A stretch of 64,000 nt of DNA from Mucilaginibacter sp. (GTDB lineage: Bacteria > Bacteroidota > Bacteroidia > Sphingobacteriales > Sphingobacteriaceae), in the NCBI GenBank assembly GCA_028288305.1, contig JAQBOA010000045.1, forward strand, positions 55,377-119,376. The letters run 5' to 3'. The notes below the pieces were generated by a model, which made no database searches, was not told the DNA's origin, and saw only the letters and a program-made list of their open reading frames with translations. Positions 9,415 to 18,682 of this stretch are shown here, piece by piece. The translations under genes were made by a program, and so were the position numbers. Numbering within the stretch: the first letter of the stretch is position 1; each line of letters starts with the position of its first letter.

Positions 9415-9612
9415 ATCGAAATCAAACTTCATGGTATAGTTTTTCGTAGAAGCAATCGGTTTTTTACACTACTAAGCTATCATAAATAGGTTTATTCATT
9501 TTTGCTGTTTATAGTTAATGAATAATTTAAGTAACTGATAATAAAAAATTCATTTCTGAATAAACCTTTGAATAAATTTTTAATCTATGAAAAAACAAAA
9601 CCAACGAATGTT

Positions 9613-10278
9613 ATGAAAAAAATTCTCTTTTTAGCTATATGCCTGCTGGCTGCAGGCGCAGTAAGTGCACAAGGTTATTATTTCGGCCCTCATGGAGGAG
9701 TTGTCAGACGTAAAGCTCCACGTCAGATCATTGATGATTTTTACAGGGTAAGGGTTGGCTTTGCCGGAGGTGCAAGTATATCAAATACTATTAATGCATA
9801 TAATTCAAATTATAGTACAGGCGCAATTGTCGGTTTCAATGCCGGGCTAATGTTGGAATTGCCTATAGTGTATCCATTATCATTTGCCCCCGAGGTTTTG
9901 TATTCACAAAAAGGGTATGCAGCAGTAACCCAGGATGGTAACTTTACACAACGCGCCAATTATATTGATGTCCCTTTGCTTGCAAAAATTCACCTGTCTC
10001 CTACTTTCAATTTTTTATTTGGGCCACAGGTATCTTTCCCGGTTTCAACTACAAACACCTATGATAACGGGTTTATAATAACTGCCGAGCAATATTATAA
10101 CACCTATAATCAGAAAACAATTTTAGATGGGGTTGTTGGGGTAAGTTTTGACATAAGCTCTAATGTAGAACTGCGTGCCAGGTATACCCTTGATCTGCAG
10201 CCAAACGATCAAAATAACAGTTATGGAGGCGATTACCGCAACCAGGTTTGGCAAATTGGTTTAGGCTTTAAGTTTTAA
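9613..10278 (+). CDS. PorT-like outer membrane beta-barrel protein
   Basis: A 221-residue exported protein. ATG 9613 was chosen because a perfect signal peptide (MKKILFLAICLLAAGAVSAQ) begins there; an upstream in-frame ATG at 9568 adds 15 residues that would spoil it. The mature part shows beta-strand patterns (VGFAGGASIS, GFNAGLMLELP, FAPEVLYSQKGYA) ending in WQIGLGFKF, a C-terminal aromatic strand for barrel assembly. It belongs to the outer membrane protein beta-barrel family of Bacteroidota. The function is unknown. A strong terminator follows. Confidence 0.82.
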   Translation: MKKILFLAICLLAAGAVSAQGYYFGPHGGVVRRKAPRQIIDDFYRVRVGFAGGASISNTINAYNSNYSTGAIVGFNAGLMLELPIVYPLSFAPEVLYSQKGYAAVTQDGNFTQRANYIDVPLLAKIHLSPTFNFLFGPQVSFPVSTTNTYDNGFIITAEQYYNTYNQKTILDGVVGVSFDISSNVELRARYTLDLQPNDQNNSYGGDYRNQVWQIGLGFKF

Positions 10279-10302
10279 CAGAATATAAATACCATATGAT
10301 AC

Positions 10303-10335
10303 AGCCGGCTTCATTAATTGAAGGCGGCTTTTTTC
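10303..10335 (+). terminator. Rho-independent terminator after the barrel gene
   Basis: A 10-bp stem AGCCGGCTTC / GAAGGCGGCT with one mismatch, a 7-nt loop and then a run of T. It lies 25 nt after the stop codon. Confidence 0.8.
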
Positions 10336-10424
10336 ATGTGTATACATTTTCATAATGCAAAGTTGTTTACTTTTAAGCCCAAAATATTAATGGACATTAC
10401 ATTAAAAAAACACTTTTTATAAGC

Positions 10425-11243
10425 ATGAAAAGTAAGATAACCGGTGGAGATACTACGTTTTTATTCACCAAAAACGTTCTAAATAATTATAAGGTTAAAT
10501 ATTATAGGTGTAACGAAACCGGATTTGTACAAACAGAAGAACCGTATTGGCTCCAGGAGGCTTATTCGTCAGCTATTACCAAATTAGATATTGGTTTGTC
10601 ATCACGTAATATTATTTTATCTGATAGAGTAAGTAAGCTTTTAGCAGTTAAATTTAATCAAAAGAGTATATTTCTTGATTATGCCGGTGGCTATGGTTTA
10701 TTTACACGCCTGATGCGTGATAAAGGATTCAAATTTTATAATACCGACAAATTTTGTCAAAATTTATTTGCCGAGTATTTTGACCTTGTTGATTTATCAC
10801 CGGATACAAAATTTGAATTAGTTACTGCATTTGAAGTATTTGAGCACTTAACCAACCCTATTGAAGAAATAAAAGAAATTTTTAAATTCTCTGACAATCT
10901 TCTATTCACTACGGAACTTCAACCCCCACAATTAGCTGATGTTAATAATTGGTGGTACATAGCGCCGGAAACAGGGCAGCACATTGCCTTTTACAATGTT
11001 GAATCATTAACTTATATCGCAAAAAAATTAGGCTATAATTTTTATACAGATGGAAATTTTTTACACCTCTTTAGTAAGCAAGTATTTAATAATGAAGTTT
11101 TATTACCTGTAAGAGATAATTTTTTACTTAGAAAAGCTAAAAAGTTTGTTAAAAAAGCGGAGGAAAAAAAATATGGTACAATGGAAAGTTTATTGATGAC
11201 AGATTGGAAATATATCAAAGATAAATTAAACAAAAGCTCTTAA
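10425..11243 (+). CDS. Class I SAM-dependent methyltransferase in the glycan island
   Basis: A 272-residue protein with a Methyltransf_23-like core. The SAM motif I is LDYAGGYGLFTRL (residues about 86-98), an acidic residue follows after beta 2 (YNTDKF), and AFEVFEHL is motif IV-like. The N-terminal 75 residues (YYRCNETGFVQTEEPYWL) resemble those of methyltransferases found among glycosyltransferase genes, and the C-terminus is basic. It could methylate a sugar in the surface glycan. It is transcribed away from the convergent glycosyltransferase gene that follows. Confidence 0.78.
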   Translation: MKSKITGGDTTFLFTKNVLNNYKVKYYRCNETGFVQTEEPYWLQEAYSSAITKLDIGLSSRNIILSDRVSKLLAVKFNQKSIFLDYAGGYGLFTRLMRDKGFKFYNTDKFCQNLFAEYFDLVDLSPDTKFELVTAFEVFEHLTNPIEEIKEIFKFSDNLLFTTELQPPQLADVNNWWYIAPETGQHIAFYNVESLTYIAKKLGYNFYTDGNFLHLFSKQVFNNEVLLPVRDNFLLRKAKKFVKKAEEKKYGTMESLLMTDWKYIKDKLNKSS

Positions 11244-11314
11244 TTGTTTAAGTAATACTTCATGATTTAAAGCTGTTATACGATTATTAAAAGACAACTA
11301 ACAAACAATTCAAC

Positions 11315-12286
11315 TTAGAAAATAGATGCTGCTTTTTGTAGTGTTGACTTAAACCATCTTCTTACTCTTTTGCGTAAAATATTTTGCTTACGCCTTTTCT
11401 CTGCAACATCAAAATCACGATTTAAAACAAATAGATCAGCCTGTTTTTCGGGTAATATAAATATAGGATTGGTTATTTCATCAATCTCTTTTACAGGTAA
11501 ATTAGCATAAATACTGTCTTTATTAACTGTATGAGTAGCGTTTACTCCAAAGCCAATATTTGATATTAAATTTTCATTAGGAATAATGGTTAGCCCATTA
11601 TTAAAAAAATTAGCAAAATCAAGCTGATAAGCCCATGAATTAATTTTGCCTTCTTTTACTCCCTTAAAAATGTCTACCCAACAATCAACAACAATTGAAT
11701 CGGAGTAAATATTTTGTATTTTTTCGCTTATTTCATGGCTATTGTATTGGTTGAGATTTTTATCATAATCTTTCCAAACCCTTCTCCAGCTTGCCCAGCC
11801 CCAAACATGTGTCCTGTTCGAAAAATAATAGGTGCTGTTTCCCCATTTCCTCCCTTGCTGCAGATTGCATCCGGTAATATGCCTTATTCTGGTGTCGTGA
11901 CGATATCTATCTAAAAGGGTATCACAAAATTTAAAAAAACTATTAGCAGGTAAACAATCATCCTCTAATATTATACCCTCTTCTTCATGATTAAAAAACC
12001 ATGTAACAGCCGAAGATACAGCTTCCCTGCAACCTAAATTTTTTTTCCGCAAAAGTGTTTCTATTTTACAATCCCAATCAATATTTTGAATAACTGCTCT
12101 GGTCTGCTTACATAGTAAATCATCATCGGGAAAGTCGGTCCGGGGAGCATCAGCAGCTATATATAAACGCTGGGGTTTTGCAACTCTTATTTGTTCAAAT
12201 ACCCGGCTTGTTGTATCAGGTCTGTTGAAAACAACAAATAAAACTGCTGATTTTGTTTCGTACGGTGCTTTGTCAATTTGGGGCAT
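11315..12286 (-). CDS. Glycosyltransferase-like protein of the nucleotide-diphospho-sugar transferase fold
   Basis: A 323-residue protein of GT-A type. It starts SAVLFVVFNRPDTTSRVFEQI, has IILEDDCLPAN with the metal-binding acidic EDD (about residue 119), and a Trp-rich acceptor region VWGWASWRRVWKDYD. This arrangement is seen in a family found in many LPS and capsule clusters, often annotated as nucleotide-diphospho-sugar transferase. Sugar donor and acceptor are unknown. It lies head to tail with the ABC exporter on the minus strand, 232 nt downstream of it. Confidence 0.78.
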   Translation of the reverse strand: MPQIDKAPYETKSAVLFVVFNRPDTTSRVFEQIRVAKPQRLYIAADAPRTDFPDDDLLCKQTRAVIQNIDWDCKIETLLRKKNLGCREAVSSAVTWFFNHEEEGIILEDDCLPANSFFKFCDTLLDRYRHDTRIRHITGCNLQQGRKWGNSTYYFSNRTHVWGWASWRRVWKDYDKNLNQYNSHEISEKIQNIYSDSIVVDCWVDIFKGVKEGKINSWAYQLDFANFFNNGLTIIPNENLISNIGFGVNATHTVNKDSIYANLPVKEIDEITNPIFILPEKQADLFVLNRDFDVAEKRRKQNILRKRVRRWFKSTLQKAASIF

Positions 12287-12518
12287 ATTTTACAAAGTTT
12301 ACTTTTAGACCAGATTAAATATTTTGAAAATCCGATATTTTAAATATAAACTCAAAGTTTAAAAGAATATTATTAAAATGACGTAACAATTTAGGTATAT
12401 AACCTTCTTTACGGGGAAATTGTTCTGAATTATTAGAACTTTTTTGTAAAAATTTGGATGGGCTTTATGTTGTACCCTAATGAAGGTTTTAAATAAAGCA
12501 TAAAAGTATAAACCAAGT

Positions 12519-14345
12519 TTAATCGATATTAAAGGTCTGCATATCAATAAGCCTTTTATATAAGCCGTTATTATTTATTAATTGTTGATGATTTCCTTGC
12601 TCTGCAATCTTCCCATTTTCTAAAACAACAATAACATCTGCATTTTGGATAGTGCTCAGGCGGTGGGCAATAATTAAAGACGTGCGATTTTTCATCAGGT
12701 TATTCAATGCATCCTGAACTAGTTTTTCTGATTCTGTATCCAATGCTGAAGTAGCCTCATCAAGCAGCATAATGGGTGGGTTATTTAAAACAGCCCTTGC
12801 TATACAAATACGCTGTCTTTGTCCCCCCGATAGCTTTGTACCACGGTCGCCAATGTTGGTTTGATAACCTTTTTCAGTTTCTAAAATAAAATTGTGGGCA
12901 TTAGCAATACGAGCAGCAGTTTCAACCTCTTCCTCAGTTACATTTGTTTTTCCGAAAGCTATATTATTAAAAATAGTATCATTAAACAGTATGGACTCCT
13001 GGTTTACAATACCCATAAGTGATCTTAGAGAATTGAGCTTAACTGCTTGTATATTTTTACCATCAATTAATATTTCCCCTGATTGAGGCTCCATAAAACG
13101 CGGGATCAGATCCATCAGTGTTGATTTGCCTCCGCCTGACGGGCCAACAAGCGCTATTGTTTTTCCTTTCGGAACCGTAAAATTAATATCAGACAATACT
13201 ATTTTTTCCTGGTATGCGAATGATACATTCTTAAATTCAATACTTTCATTAAACCCTGTAACGGCAACTGCATCCGGGGCATCAACTATCAAAGGTTTCT
13301 CATCAATCAGCGCCAATACACGTTCACCGGCAGCAATACCTGAATGTATGCTGCTGAAAGAATCAGAAATGGCTCTTGCCGGACGCATTACCTGCGAAAA
13401 AATCGCTACGTAAGTAATAAAGTTTTGAGGACTTAATGACGAGGCATCGTTTGTAAATATAAGGTGTCCCCCATACAATACAATGCATGCTACCATTGTT
13501 ATACCAAAAAACTCAGACACGGGAGAAGCTAATTGCTGACGCCTTGCCATGGACCGTATTATGGATGAATACTTAGTATTTTCTGCGTCGAACCTGTTTT
13601 TTATAAATTCAGTGGCATTAAAGGCCTTAATAATTTTTATGCCTGATAAAGCTTCATCCAAATAGCTGATCATGTTTCCATATGTCTGCTGCGATGCAAT
13701 AGCTTGTGCTTTAAGTCGTTTTACAATTTTTGATATAACAAATCCTGAAATTGGTATGATCAATAATGAATATAAAGTAAGATTAACTGATATGGCAAAT
13801 AACCATGCCATATAAGCTATTAATGTTAATGGTTCCTTAAAAATAACTTGCAAAGTACTGGTTACTGAAAATTGAACAACCTGCACATCTGATGCAATTT
13901 TTGAAATTATATTTCCTTTACGTTCATTATTAAAATAACTGAGATGAAGTCCCATTACATTATTAAACACTGCCCGCCTGAAGTTTAATAAGGTATGGAC
14001 CCGCAGATTTTCCATAGTCCGTTGTGACAAATAACGGAACAGGTTTCCTAACAGTGCAGATACAACAATTGTAGCACATACAAATTCTAAAGTACCCCAT
14101 TTCCCGTAAGTATTGAGCATGTATTGTACATAGTAATTGAATGTACCCATAATATTATAGAGGGAAGGCTTGGGGCCTAGTTTTGCAAAAACCTGCTTAC
14201 CCGAAAACAAAGTTTGCAGCAAAGGGGCAAGTAAAGCAAGATTTAGCGTGCTGAATATTACTGAAAATATAGTGGTAATGATATATGGAATAGCAAATTT
14301 TTCAATTGGTTTAGCAAAGGAAAGAAGCCGGAAATATGTCTTCAT
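12519..14345 (-). CDS. MsbA-type ABC transporter (fused permease and ATPase)
   Basis: A 608-residue half-transporter that would work as an inner-membrane homodimer, most similar in layout to MsbA lipid A/lipid-linked glycan flippases. The N-terminal six-helix exporter domain (residues about 1-330) is followed by an ATPase with Walker A GPSGGGKST, signature LSGGQRQR, Walker B IMLLDEATSALD and the switch His in IIAHRLST. ATG 14345 is preferred over the TTG one codon upstream. A TAGCTTTG promoter box lies at 14368-14375. Its place among glycosyltransferase genes suggests export of LPS core or a lipid-linked glycan. The substrate is inference. Confidence 0.85.
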   Translation of the reverse strand: MKTYFRLLSFAKPIEKFAIPYIITTIFSVIFSTLNLALLAPLLQTLFSGKQVFAKLGPKPSLYNIMGTFNYYVQYMLNTYGKWGTLEFVCATIVVSALLGNLFRYLSQRTMENLRVHTLLNFRRAVFNNVMGLHLSYFNNERKGNIISKIASDVQVVQFSVTSTLQVIFKEPLTLIAYMAWLFAISVNLTLYSLLIIPISGFVISKIVKRLKAQAIASQQTYGNMISYLDEALSGIKIIKAFNATEFIKNRFDAENTKYSSIIRSMARRQQLASPVSEFFGITMVACIVLYGGHLIFTNDASSLSPQNFITYVAIFSQVMRPARAISDSFSSIHSGIAAGERVLALIDEKPLIVDAPDAVAVTGFNESIEFKNVSFAYQEKIVLSDINFTVPKGKTIALVGPSGGGKSTLMDLIPRFMEPQSGEILIDGKNIQAVKLNSLRSLMGIVNQESILFNDTIFNNIAFGKTNVTEEEVETAARIANAHNFILETEKGYQTNIGDRGTKLSGGQRQRICIARAVLNNPPIMLLDEATSALDTESEKLVQDALNNLMKNRTSLIIAHRLSTIQNADVIVVLENGKIAEQGNHQQLINNNGLYKRLIDMQTFNID

Positions 14346-14367
14346 CAAAAAATAAAATATAAAAGCA

Positions 14368-14375
14368 CAAAGCTA
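14368..14375 (-). promoter_or_regulatory. Bacteroidota -7 box TAGCTTTG before the ABC exporter
   Basis: Read on the minus strand it matches TAnnTTTG and would give a leader of about 18 nt. The -33 element is not convincing. Confidence 0.4.
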
Positions 14376-14523
14376 ACAGTAATTAGTTAACTCATGTTGC
14401 AATATGATATAACATTTTATATAACGTAAATAAAAGAACTAAAAGCTTAGCAAACAAAAAAATTACTTTGCAACAGGTTATTTAACAAACTATTAGTAAA
14501 ATTTATGCTATTTATTAATTATG

Positions 14524-14686
14524 TGAATCCAGAGTCAAGATATTAGAGCCAAGAATCAAGATAAAAAGGCAAAGACCAGCTAATTTACAGTGCCTGACTT
14601 AGCCTGCTTGACTTTGTTTATTTTTAATGGATTTTTTTTCATGTTGCGGCCATTTCTTGACTCTTGGTTCTTGACTCTTGATTCGC
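14524..14686. repeat. CAAGAATCAAGA-type word palindrome (family shared with 32289-32423)
   Basis: The 352-nt gap 14346-14697 between the ABC exporter and GT4 genes is mostly this element. The left arm (about 14524-14571) is built of GAGTCAAGA, GAGCCAAGA and ATCAAGA words. The right arm (about 14651-14686) has the complementary CTTGACTCTTGGTTCTTGA words. The two arms can pair imperfectly around a loop of about 80 nt. The rest of the gap, 14376-14520, is AT-rich with no ORF. Confidence 0.7.
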
Positions 14687-14697
14687 ATTAATTGTTA

Positions 14698-15783
14698 TTA
14701 TGTAAGTGAATGGTAAACCTGTAATGTTTTTTGAAGGCAGGTCTCAAAACTAAATAGCTTTAGCCTTTCTCTTCCTTTTTCTCTCAAATCATCTTGTTTA
14801 TTATCATTGCTTACAACTTGTTCAATAGCAAAAGCAATAGATTGTTCATCCGTTGGATCAAAATATACAGCAGCATCCCCGCCAACTTCTGGCAGTGATG
14901 ATGTATTGCTCATTATAACAGGGCAATTATTATAAAAGGCTTCTAAAACCGGCAATCCAAATCCTTCATACAACGATGGATAAATAAAGGCTAAAGCATG
15001 TTTATATAAGCCGACAAGCTGGTCGTCGGTAGCGGTAAGCTGTTGTACACTATTTACTATATTAAGTTTAATAAACAATTCCATTTCGGCAGGTTTAAAA
15101 TTCCCGCCACCGACACAAATTACTTTTATAGAATATTTTAGAATTAGCGGCGATGCTGCTTTAATAAATAATTCAAAATTCTTATATAATGGCCTGTCCC
15201 CAACAAATAAAATGTACTTACCATCAATATTTATATCGTTTGATAAGTTTTTACTTACAGGTATTTTATAACCATGGTGTATTACCGAAATCTTATTATC
15301 GTCAATATTATAAAATTTCAGAAGATCGTTTTTCGTGCACTCCGAGATTGTAATTATATGATCAGCCCGTTCAATAACCTTCTTTTTATAGTTTCTGGTA
15401 TTAGGGTCGTCGGTTAAATAATATTGAGGGTACAATTCATGTATTAAATCATGTACGGTTAAAACAAATGGCTTTTTTACTAATTTAAGAAAATAAGGAT
15501 TGTAATATGTTGGATGAAACACATCGAAGTTATTTTGCTGCAGCAGGTATTTGCAATACCACTTATTATATTTAAACCTGCGGGATTCCTTTTTTATGAA
15601 CTTATTAAATGCTCCTGCAGGTAGCTGTTGGTTTTCTATGTAAGAGTTGTTTGTAAAAAGCAGCCCAAGTTTAGATGAAGAATCATTTAGGGCATTAATA
15701 CCATAATGAAGATTTGCAAAATACCTGGAAATACCACCATATTTTTGAGTTGAAAATATTTGGTAATCGAACAGAACTCTCAT
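14698..15783 (-). CDS. Glycosyltransferase family 4 protein
   Basis: A 361-residue GT-B enzyme. The N-terminal acceptor domain starts with MRVLFDYQIFSTQKYGGISR. The C-terminal donor domain has the GT4 pattern FIYPSLYEGFGLPVLEAF with the conserved EGFGLP and following Glu (about residues 270-285), then TSSLPEVGGDAA. It is related to mannosyl/rhamnosyl transferases of LPS and capsule loci. It overlaps the upstream gene by 4 nt (ATGA), so the two are translationally coupled. The donor sugar is unknown. Confidence 0.88.
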   Translation of the reverse strand: MRVLFDYQIFSTQKYGGISRYFANLHYGINALNDSSSKLGLLFTNNSYIENQQLPAGAFNKFIKKESRRFKYNKWYCKYLLQQNNFDVFHPTYYNPYFLKLVKKPFVLTVHDLIHELYPQYYLTDDPNTRNYKKKVIERADHIITISECTKNDLLKFYNIDDNKISVIHHGYKIPVSKNLSNDINIDGKYILFVGDRPLYKNFELFIKAASPLILKYSIKVICVGGGNFKPAEMELFIKLNIVNSVQQLTATDDQLVGLYKHALAFIYPSLYEGFGLPVLEAFYNNCPVIMSNTSSLPEVGGDAAVYFDPTDEQSIAFAIEQVVSNDNKQDDLREKGRERLKLFSFETCLQKTLQVYHSLT

Positions 15784-16739
15784 AGGTCTTTAGTTTCCCC
15801 AAATTGTTTTACCAGCCATTCAAAATGTTTTTGAAAACAAAAATCATATCCGTTATTACCTGTAGGCATAACATTTGGAATTTGGTAAAAAACCTCCAGC
15901 AGACGCTTAACTTTTAAACCCTCGGCAATTGAATAGGGAAATGATTGGTTACCTATAAATAGTTTGCAGCCAGCAATTATTTCGGCCAGCTCCAAAAAAT
16001 CTTCCACTTGCTGCCATTGTAAACCAGGTATACTTTTTTTCATTTCCTCGTATTCGGTTTTTACTCCTACAAAAATAATTTGCCTGTATTTTGAAAGAAA
16101 GGAATAATCAATCAGGGCATTATTGTACCTGGAACTTCGTGCCAAAACAATAAAATCTGCGAAGTCCGGGTTTGGTTTTACTTTTAACCATACTTCACTC
16201 AAATTTGGTGTTATTCCGGTAATAAAAAAGTTCCATCGTGCTATATCGCCCTTATCTAATGCGAAACCGGCTTTTCTGAATAAAGTTAAATCAACATGAA
16301 TTTTTTGTTTGGCAAATGTAGCTGCATTGTTTAAATAATTTTGGGCATCCAATAAAGGCATTAAACCATCAACCATTTTTTCATTAAGCATCACATTACC
16401 TAAAGGATGCTCATAACCGTTGCCAATTGTAAGCGGTTCATTTATCTTTAAAATCAAGTTAATAGGTTTGGCTGCTATTTCAAATAGTGTTTTTATAATC
16501 GGCAGGCTATATATAATATCGCCGGCATTCCCATTATGAAGTACATTAATTTCCGGATCGTTTGTTGCATTTATAAGAATTTCATCAATAGTAGTATCCA
16601 GGTTTGCATCAGCAAATTTTTGCAGTTTCGACGTGAGCTTATGGTGAGAGTAATGCTGTTTGTATTTTTTATAGTCTTCTTTATTGGTTAATTTTAACCA
16701 TGTTTTTTTCAGTTGATTTGGTCTGAAATCTTTCTGCAT
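15780..16739 (-). CDS. GT9-like glycan biosynthesis protein (uncertain)
   Basis: A 319-residue protein not recognised with certainty. The N-terminal basic helix (KKTWLKLTNKEDYKKYKQ) is followed by INVLHNGNAGDIIYSLPII, which resembles the start of ADP-heptose:LPS heptosyltransferase (GT9) proteins. Near the end FIGNQSFPYSIAEGLKVKRL resembles the GT9 donor-site loop. It may therefore be a GT-B sugar transferase. Coupling by ATGA overlap to the GT4 gene supports a glycan role. The middle section shows no other domain. Confidence 0.6.
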   Translation of the reverse strand: MQKDFRPNQLKKTWLKLTNKEDYKKYKQHYSHHKLTSKLQKFADANLDTTIDEILINATNDPEINVLHNGNAGDIIYSLPIIKTLFEIAAKPINLILKINEPLTIGNGYEHPLGNVMLNEKMVDGLMPLLDAQNYLNNAATFAKQKIHVDLTLFRKAGFALDKGDIARWNFFITGITPNLSEVWLKVKPNPDFADFIVLARSSRYNNALIDYSFLSKYRQIIFVGVKTEYEEMKKSIPGLQWQQVEDFLELAEIIAGCKLFIGNQSFPYSIAEGLKVKRLLEVFYQIPNVMPTGNNGYDFCFQKHFEWLVKQFGETKDL

Positions 16740-16900
16740 CTGTTAGTTAATTTAATACTTGTATCCCGATTGTACTGGCATAAAAGTATTTAGTAAGGAT
16801 TTTTTTATAAAAAAGATTACTTCAATAATAATAGAAAAGTATGTATTTATCATCAGAAATGAGATAATATTGCAAATATAAAACTAATTGCTTTGGGGAT

Positions 16901-17656
16901 ATGTCGAACGAAGACGTGTTAAAGACCATTAAAACCAACTACTCTTTAGCTTCCAATGGAAAAATTTCAATCATTATAGTTACCTACAACGCTGAGAATA
17001 CCTTACAAAAATGTTTGGATAGTATATATATCCAAACATATCCCGAAATAGAAATTATTGTTATTGATGGCAAAAGCATTGATAATACAGTTGAAATATT
17101 AAAAAAAAACAGCTCATATATTGCGTTTTGGAAAAGTGAGCCGGATGAAGGAATTTATGATGCCATGAATAAGGCAATTAAGCATATTACCGGAAAGTGG
17201 GTTTACTTTTTAGGAGCTGATGATGTATTGTTTTCTGATTTTTCCAAACTTGCCACTGAATTACATGATCCTGGAGCTATCTATTATGGCAGCGTTCTTA
17301 CCAGGGGATTAAAGCGTTTTGGCAAAGTTTCTGCTTACCATATGGCCAAAACAGGGATTTTTCACCAGGCCATGATTTATCCGTCAACCGTTTTTCAAAA
17401 ATACAAGTATGATCAAAAATATAAGGTTTTTGCTGATTACGCCTTAAATATGAGGTGTTATAAGGATAAAGCCATAAAGTGGATATTTAAAGATTATATT
17501 ATTGCGAATTTTAACCATACAGGATTATCAGGAACACAAGGCGATGAAGCTTTTGAAAGGGATAAAGCCCGTTTGATCTTTGAAAACTTTAGCAAAATTA
17601 TTTGGCTACGTTTTATGATTAAAAAGATAAAAAAAATATTTAAAAAATCGCTATAA
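16901..17656 (+). CDS. Glycosyltransferase family 2 protein
   Basis: A 251-residue GT-A enzyme of the WcaA type. It has ISIIIVTYNAENTLQKCLDS (residues about 24-43), the nucleotide-site Asp in VIDGKSIDNT, EPDEGIYDAMNKAI typical of the family, and YFLGADDVL with the metal-binding acidic residues. The basic C-terminus (KKIKKIFKKSL) may touch the inner membrane. It is the only plus-strand glycosyltransferase in the island and converges on the next gene with a 25-nt gap. Donor and acceptor are unknown. Confidence 0.88.
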   Translation: MSNEDVLKTIKTNYSLASNGKISIIIVTYNAENTLQKCLDSIYIQTYPEIEIIVIDGKSIDNTVEILKKNSSYIAFWKSEPDEGIYDAMNKAIKHITGKWVYFLGADDVLFSDFSKLATELHDPGAIYYGSVLTRGLKRFGKVSAYHMAKTGIFHQAMIYPSTVFQKYKYDQKYKVFADYALNMRCYKDKAIKWIFKDYIIANFNHTGLSGTQGDEAFERDKARLIFENFSKIIWLRFMIKKIKKIFKKSL

Positions 17657-17681
17657 CAAAATACAAAGGCCTAACAACTAT

Positions 17682-18677
17682 TCAGGGTTTAAATTTAATA
17701 GGGATTTTATTTGAAACTGATAATTGAATTTTGCGAACCATGTTGAAAATAGTTCCATTATTTTCCCTGCCATCCAGTAAATTTTTTACCTTTTCTTTAT
17801 ACTGCTTTATTAGTTTCCTGTTCTTAAATAATTCTTTATAACTTTCCCATATCCAGGATTGCCCTGCAATTAATTTAGGAAGCAAATCGATAATAGTGAT
17901 TTGAAAGTACCAGGCAGTTAGTGCAAGTCCGTTCAGATGAATGGCATGCAAATAAAAACGGTTACGGTAATAAACACTTTTTACCCATTTGGCTGTTTGG
18001 TAATTTTTTGTGCTTGCCGAAACCTCATGTCTGCAAATAGCATTATGTTCATAATAGCACTTCCAATTTAATCTCCAGGCCCTTATGGATAATTCCATAT
18101 CCTCACAGTAAAAAGGAGAAAAAATTTCAAAAAAACCACCTATTTCTTTAAGCTTTGCAGCATCAATTAAAGCATTAGCACCTGACAGGTAAAAAGTATA
18201 CAGACGGTCATTTTTCCTATTGGTATAATAAAAATAATCGGTTTTTATTTTAAAACCATTAAATGTAGGTACACGCGCAGCATCCTGTATATGATCTCCC
18301 TCCATATCCATAATGCGTCCCATTACGCCGAAGGTTTCCCAGCGTAAAAAATATTTCCATTGATGTTCAAAATAATCAGGCGCAAGTTTTACATCAGAGT
18401 TTAAAAGCAATATCAATTTATACTGCGCAACTTCGATGCCCCGGTTACATGAATAAGAAAAACCTTTATTTTCTGAATTTTTAATGAGTATTACCTCTGG
18501 ATAATCAGATTTTATAAATTCTACAGAGTCATCCGTTGAAGCGTCGTCTACAATAATTATTTCATAATTAACACCTGTATTTTTAATTGCTGTTACAGTA
18601 TATGGAAGGTATTTTTTTAGTAAGTGCCTGCCATTATAATTAGGAATAATAATTGAAATAGTTTTTCTTATTTCCAC
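17682..18677 (-). CDS. Glycosyltransferase family 2 protein (rhamnosyltransferase-like)
   Basis: A 331-residue GT-A enzyme with SIIIPNYNGRHLLKKYLP, VDDASTDDSVEFI (UDP-site Asp), LLNSDVKL (the metal motif, here NSD) and CEDMELSIRAWRLNW further on. These are features of the GT2 group that includes rhamnosyltransferases of O-antigen clusters. The start is GTG at 18677. It begins 5 nt after the stop of the next upstream gene on the same strand, so the two form an operon. Confidence 0.86.
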   Translation of the reverse strand: MEIRKTISIIIPNYNGRHLLKKYLPYTVTAIKNTGVNYEIIIVDDASTDDSVEFIKSDYPEVILIKNSENKGFSYSCNRGIEVAQYKLILLLNSDVKLAPDYFEHQWKYFLRWETFGVMGRIMDMEGDHIQDAARVPTFNGFKIKTDYFYYTNRKNDRLYTFYLSGANALIDAAKLKEIGGFFEIFSPFYCEDMELSIRAWRLNWKCYYEHNAICRHEVSASTKNYQTAKWVKSVYYRNRFYLHAIHLNGLALTAWYFQITIIDLLPKLIAGQSWIWESYKELFKNRKLIKQYKEKVKNLLDGRENNGTIFNMVRKIQLSVSNKIPIKFKP

Positions 18678-18682
18678 AGGGG

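Noticed and set aside
9568..9612. Upstream start for the barrel gene
   Set aside because: The 15 extra residues are polar and would mask a textbook signal peptide beginning at 9613.
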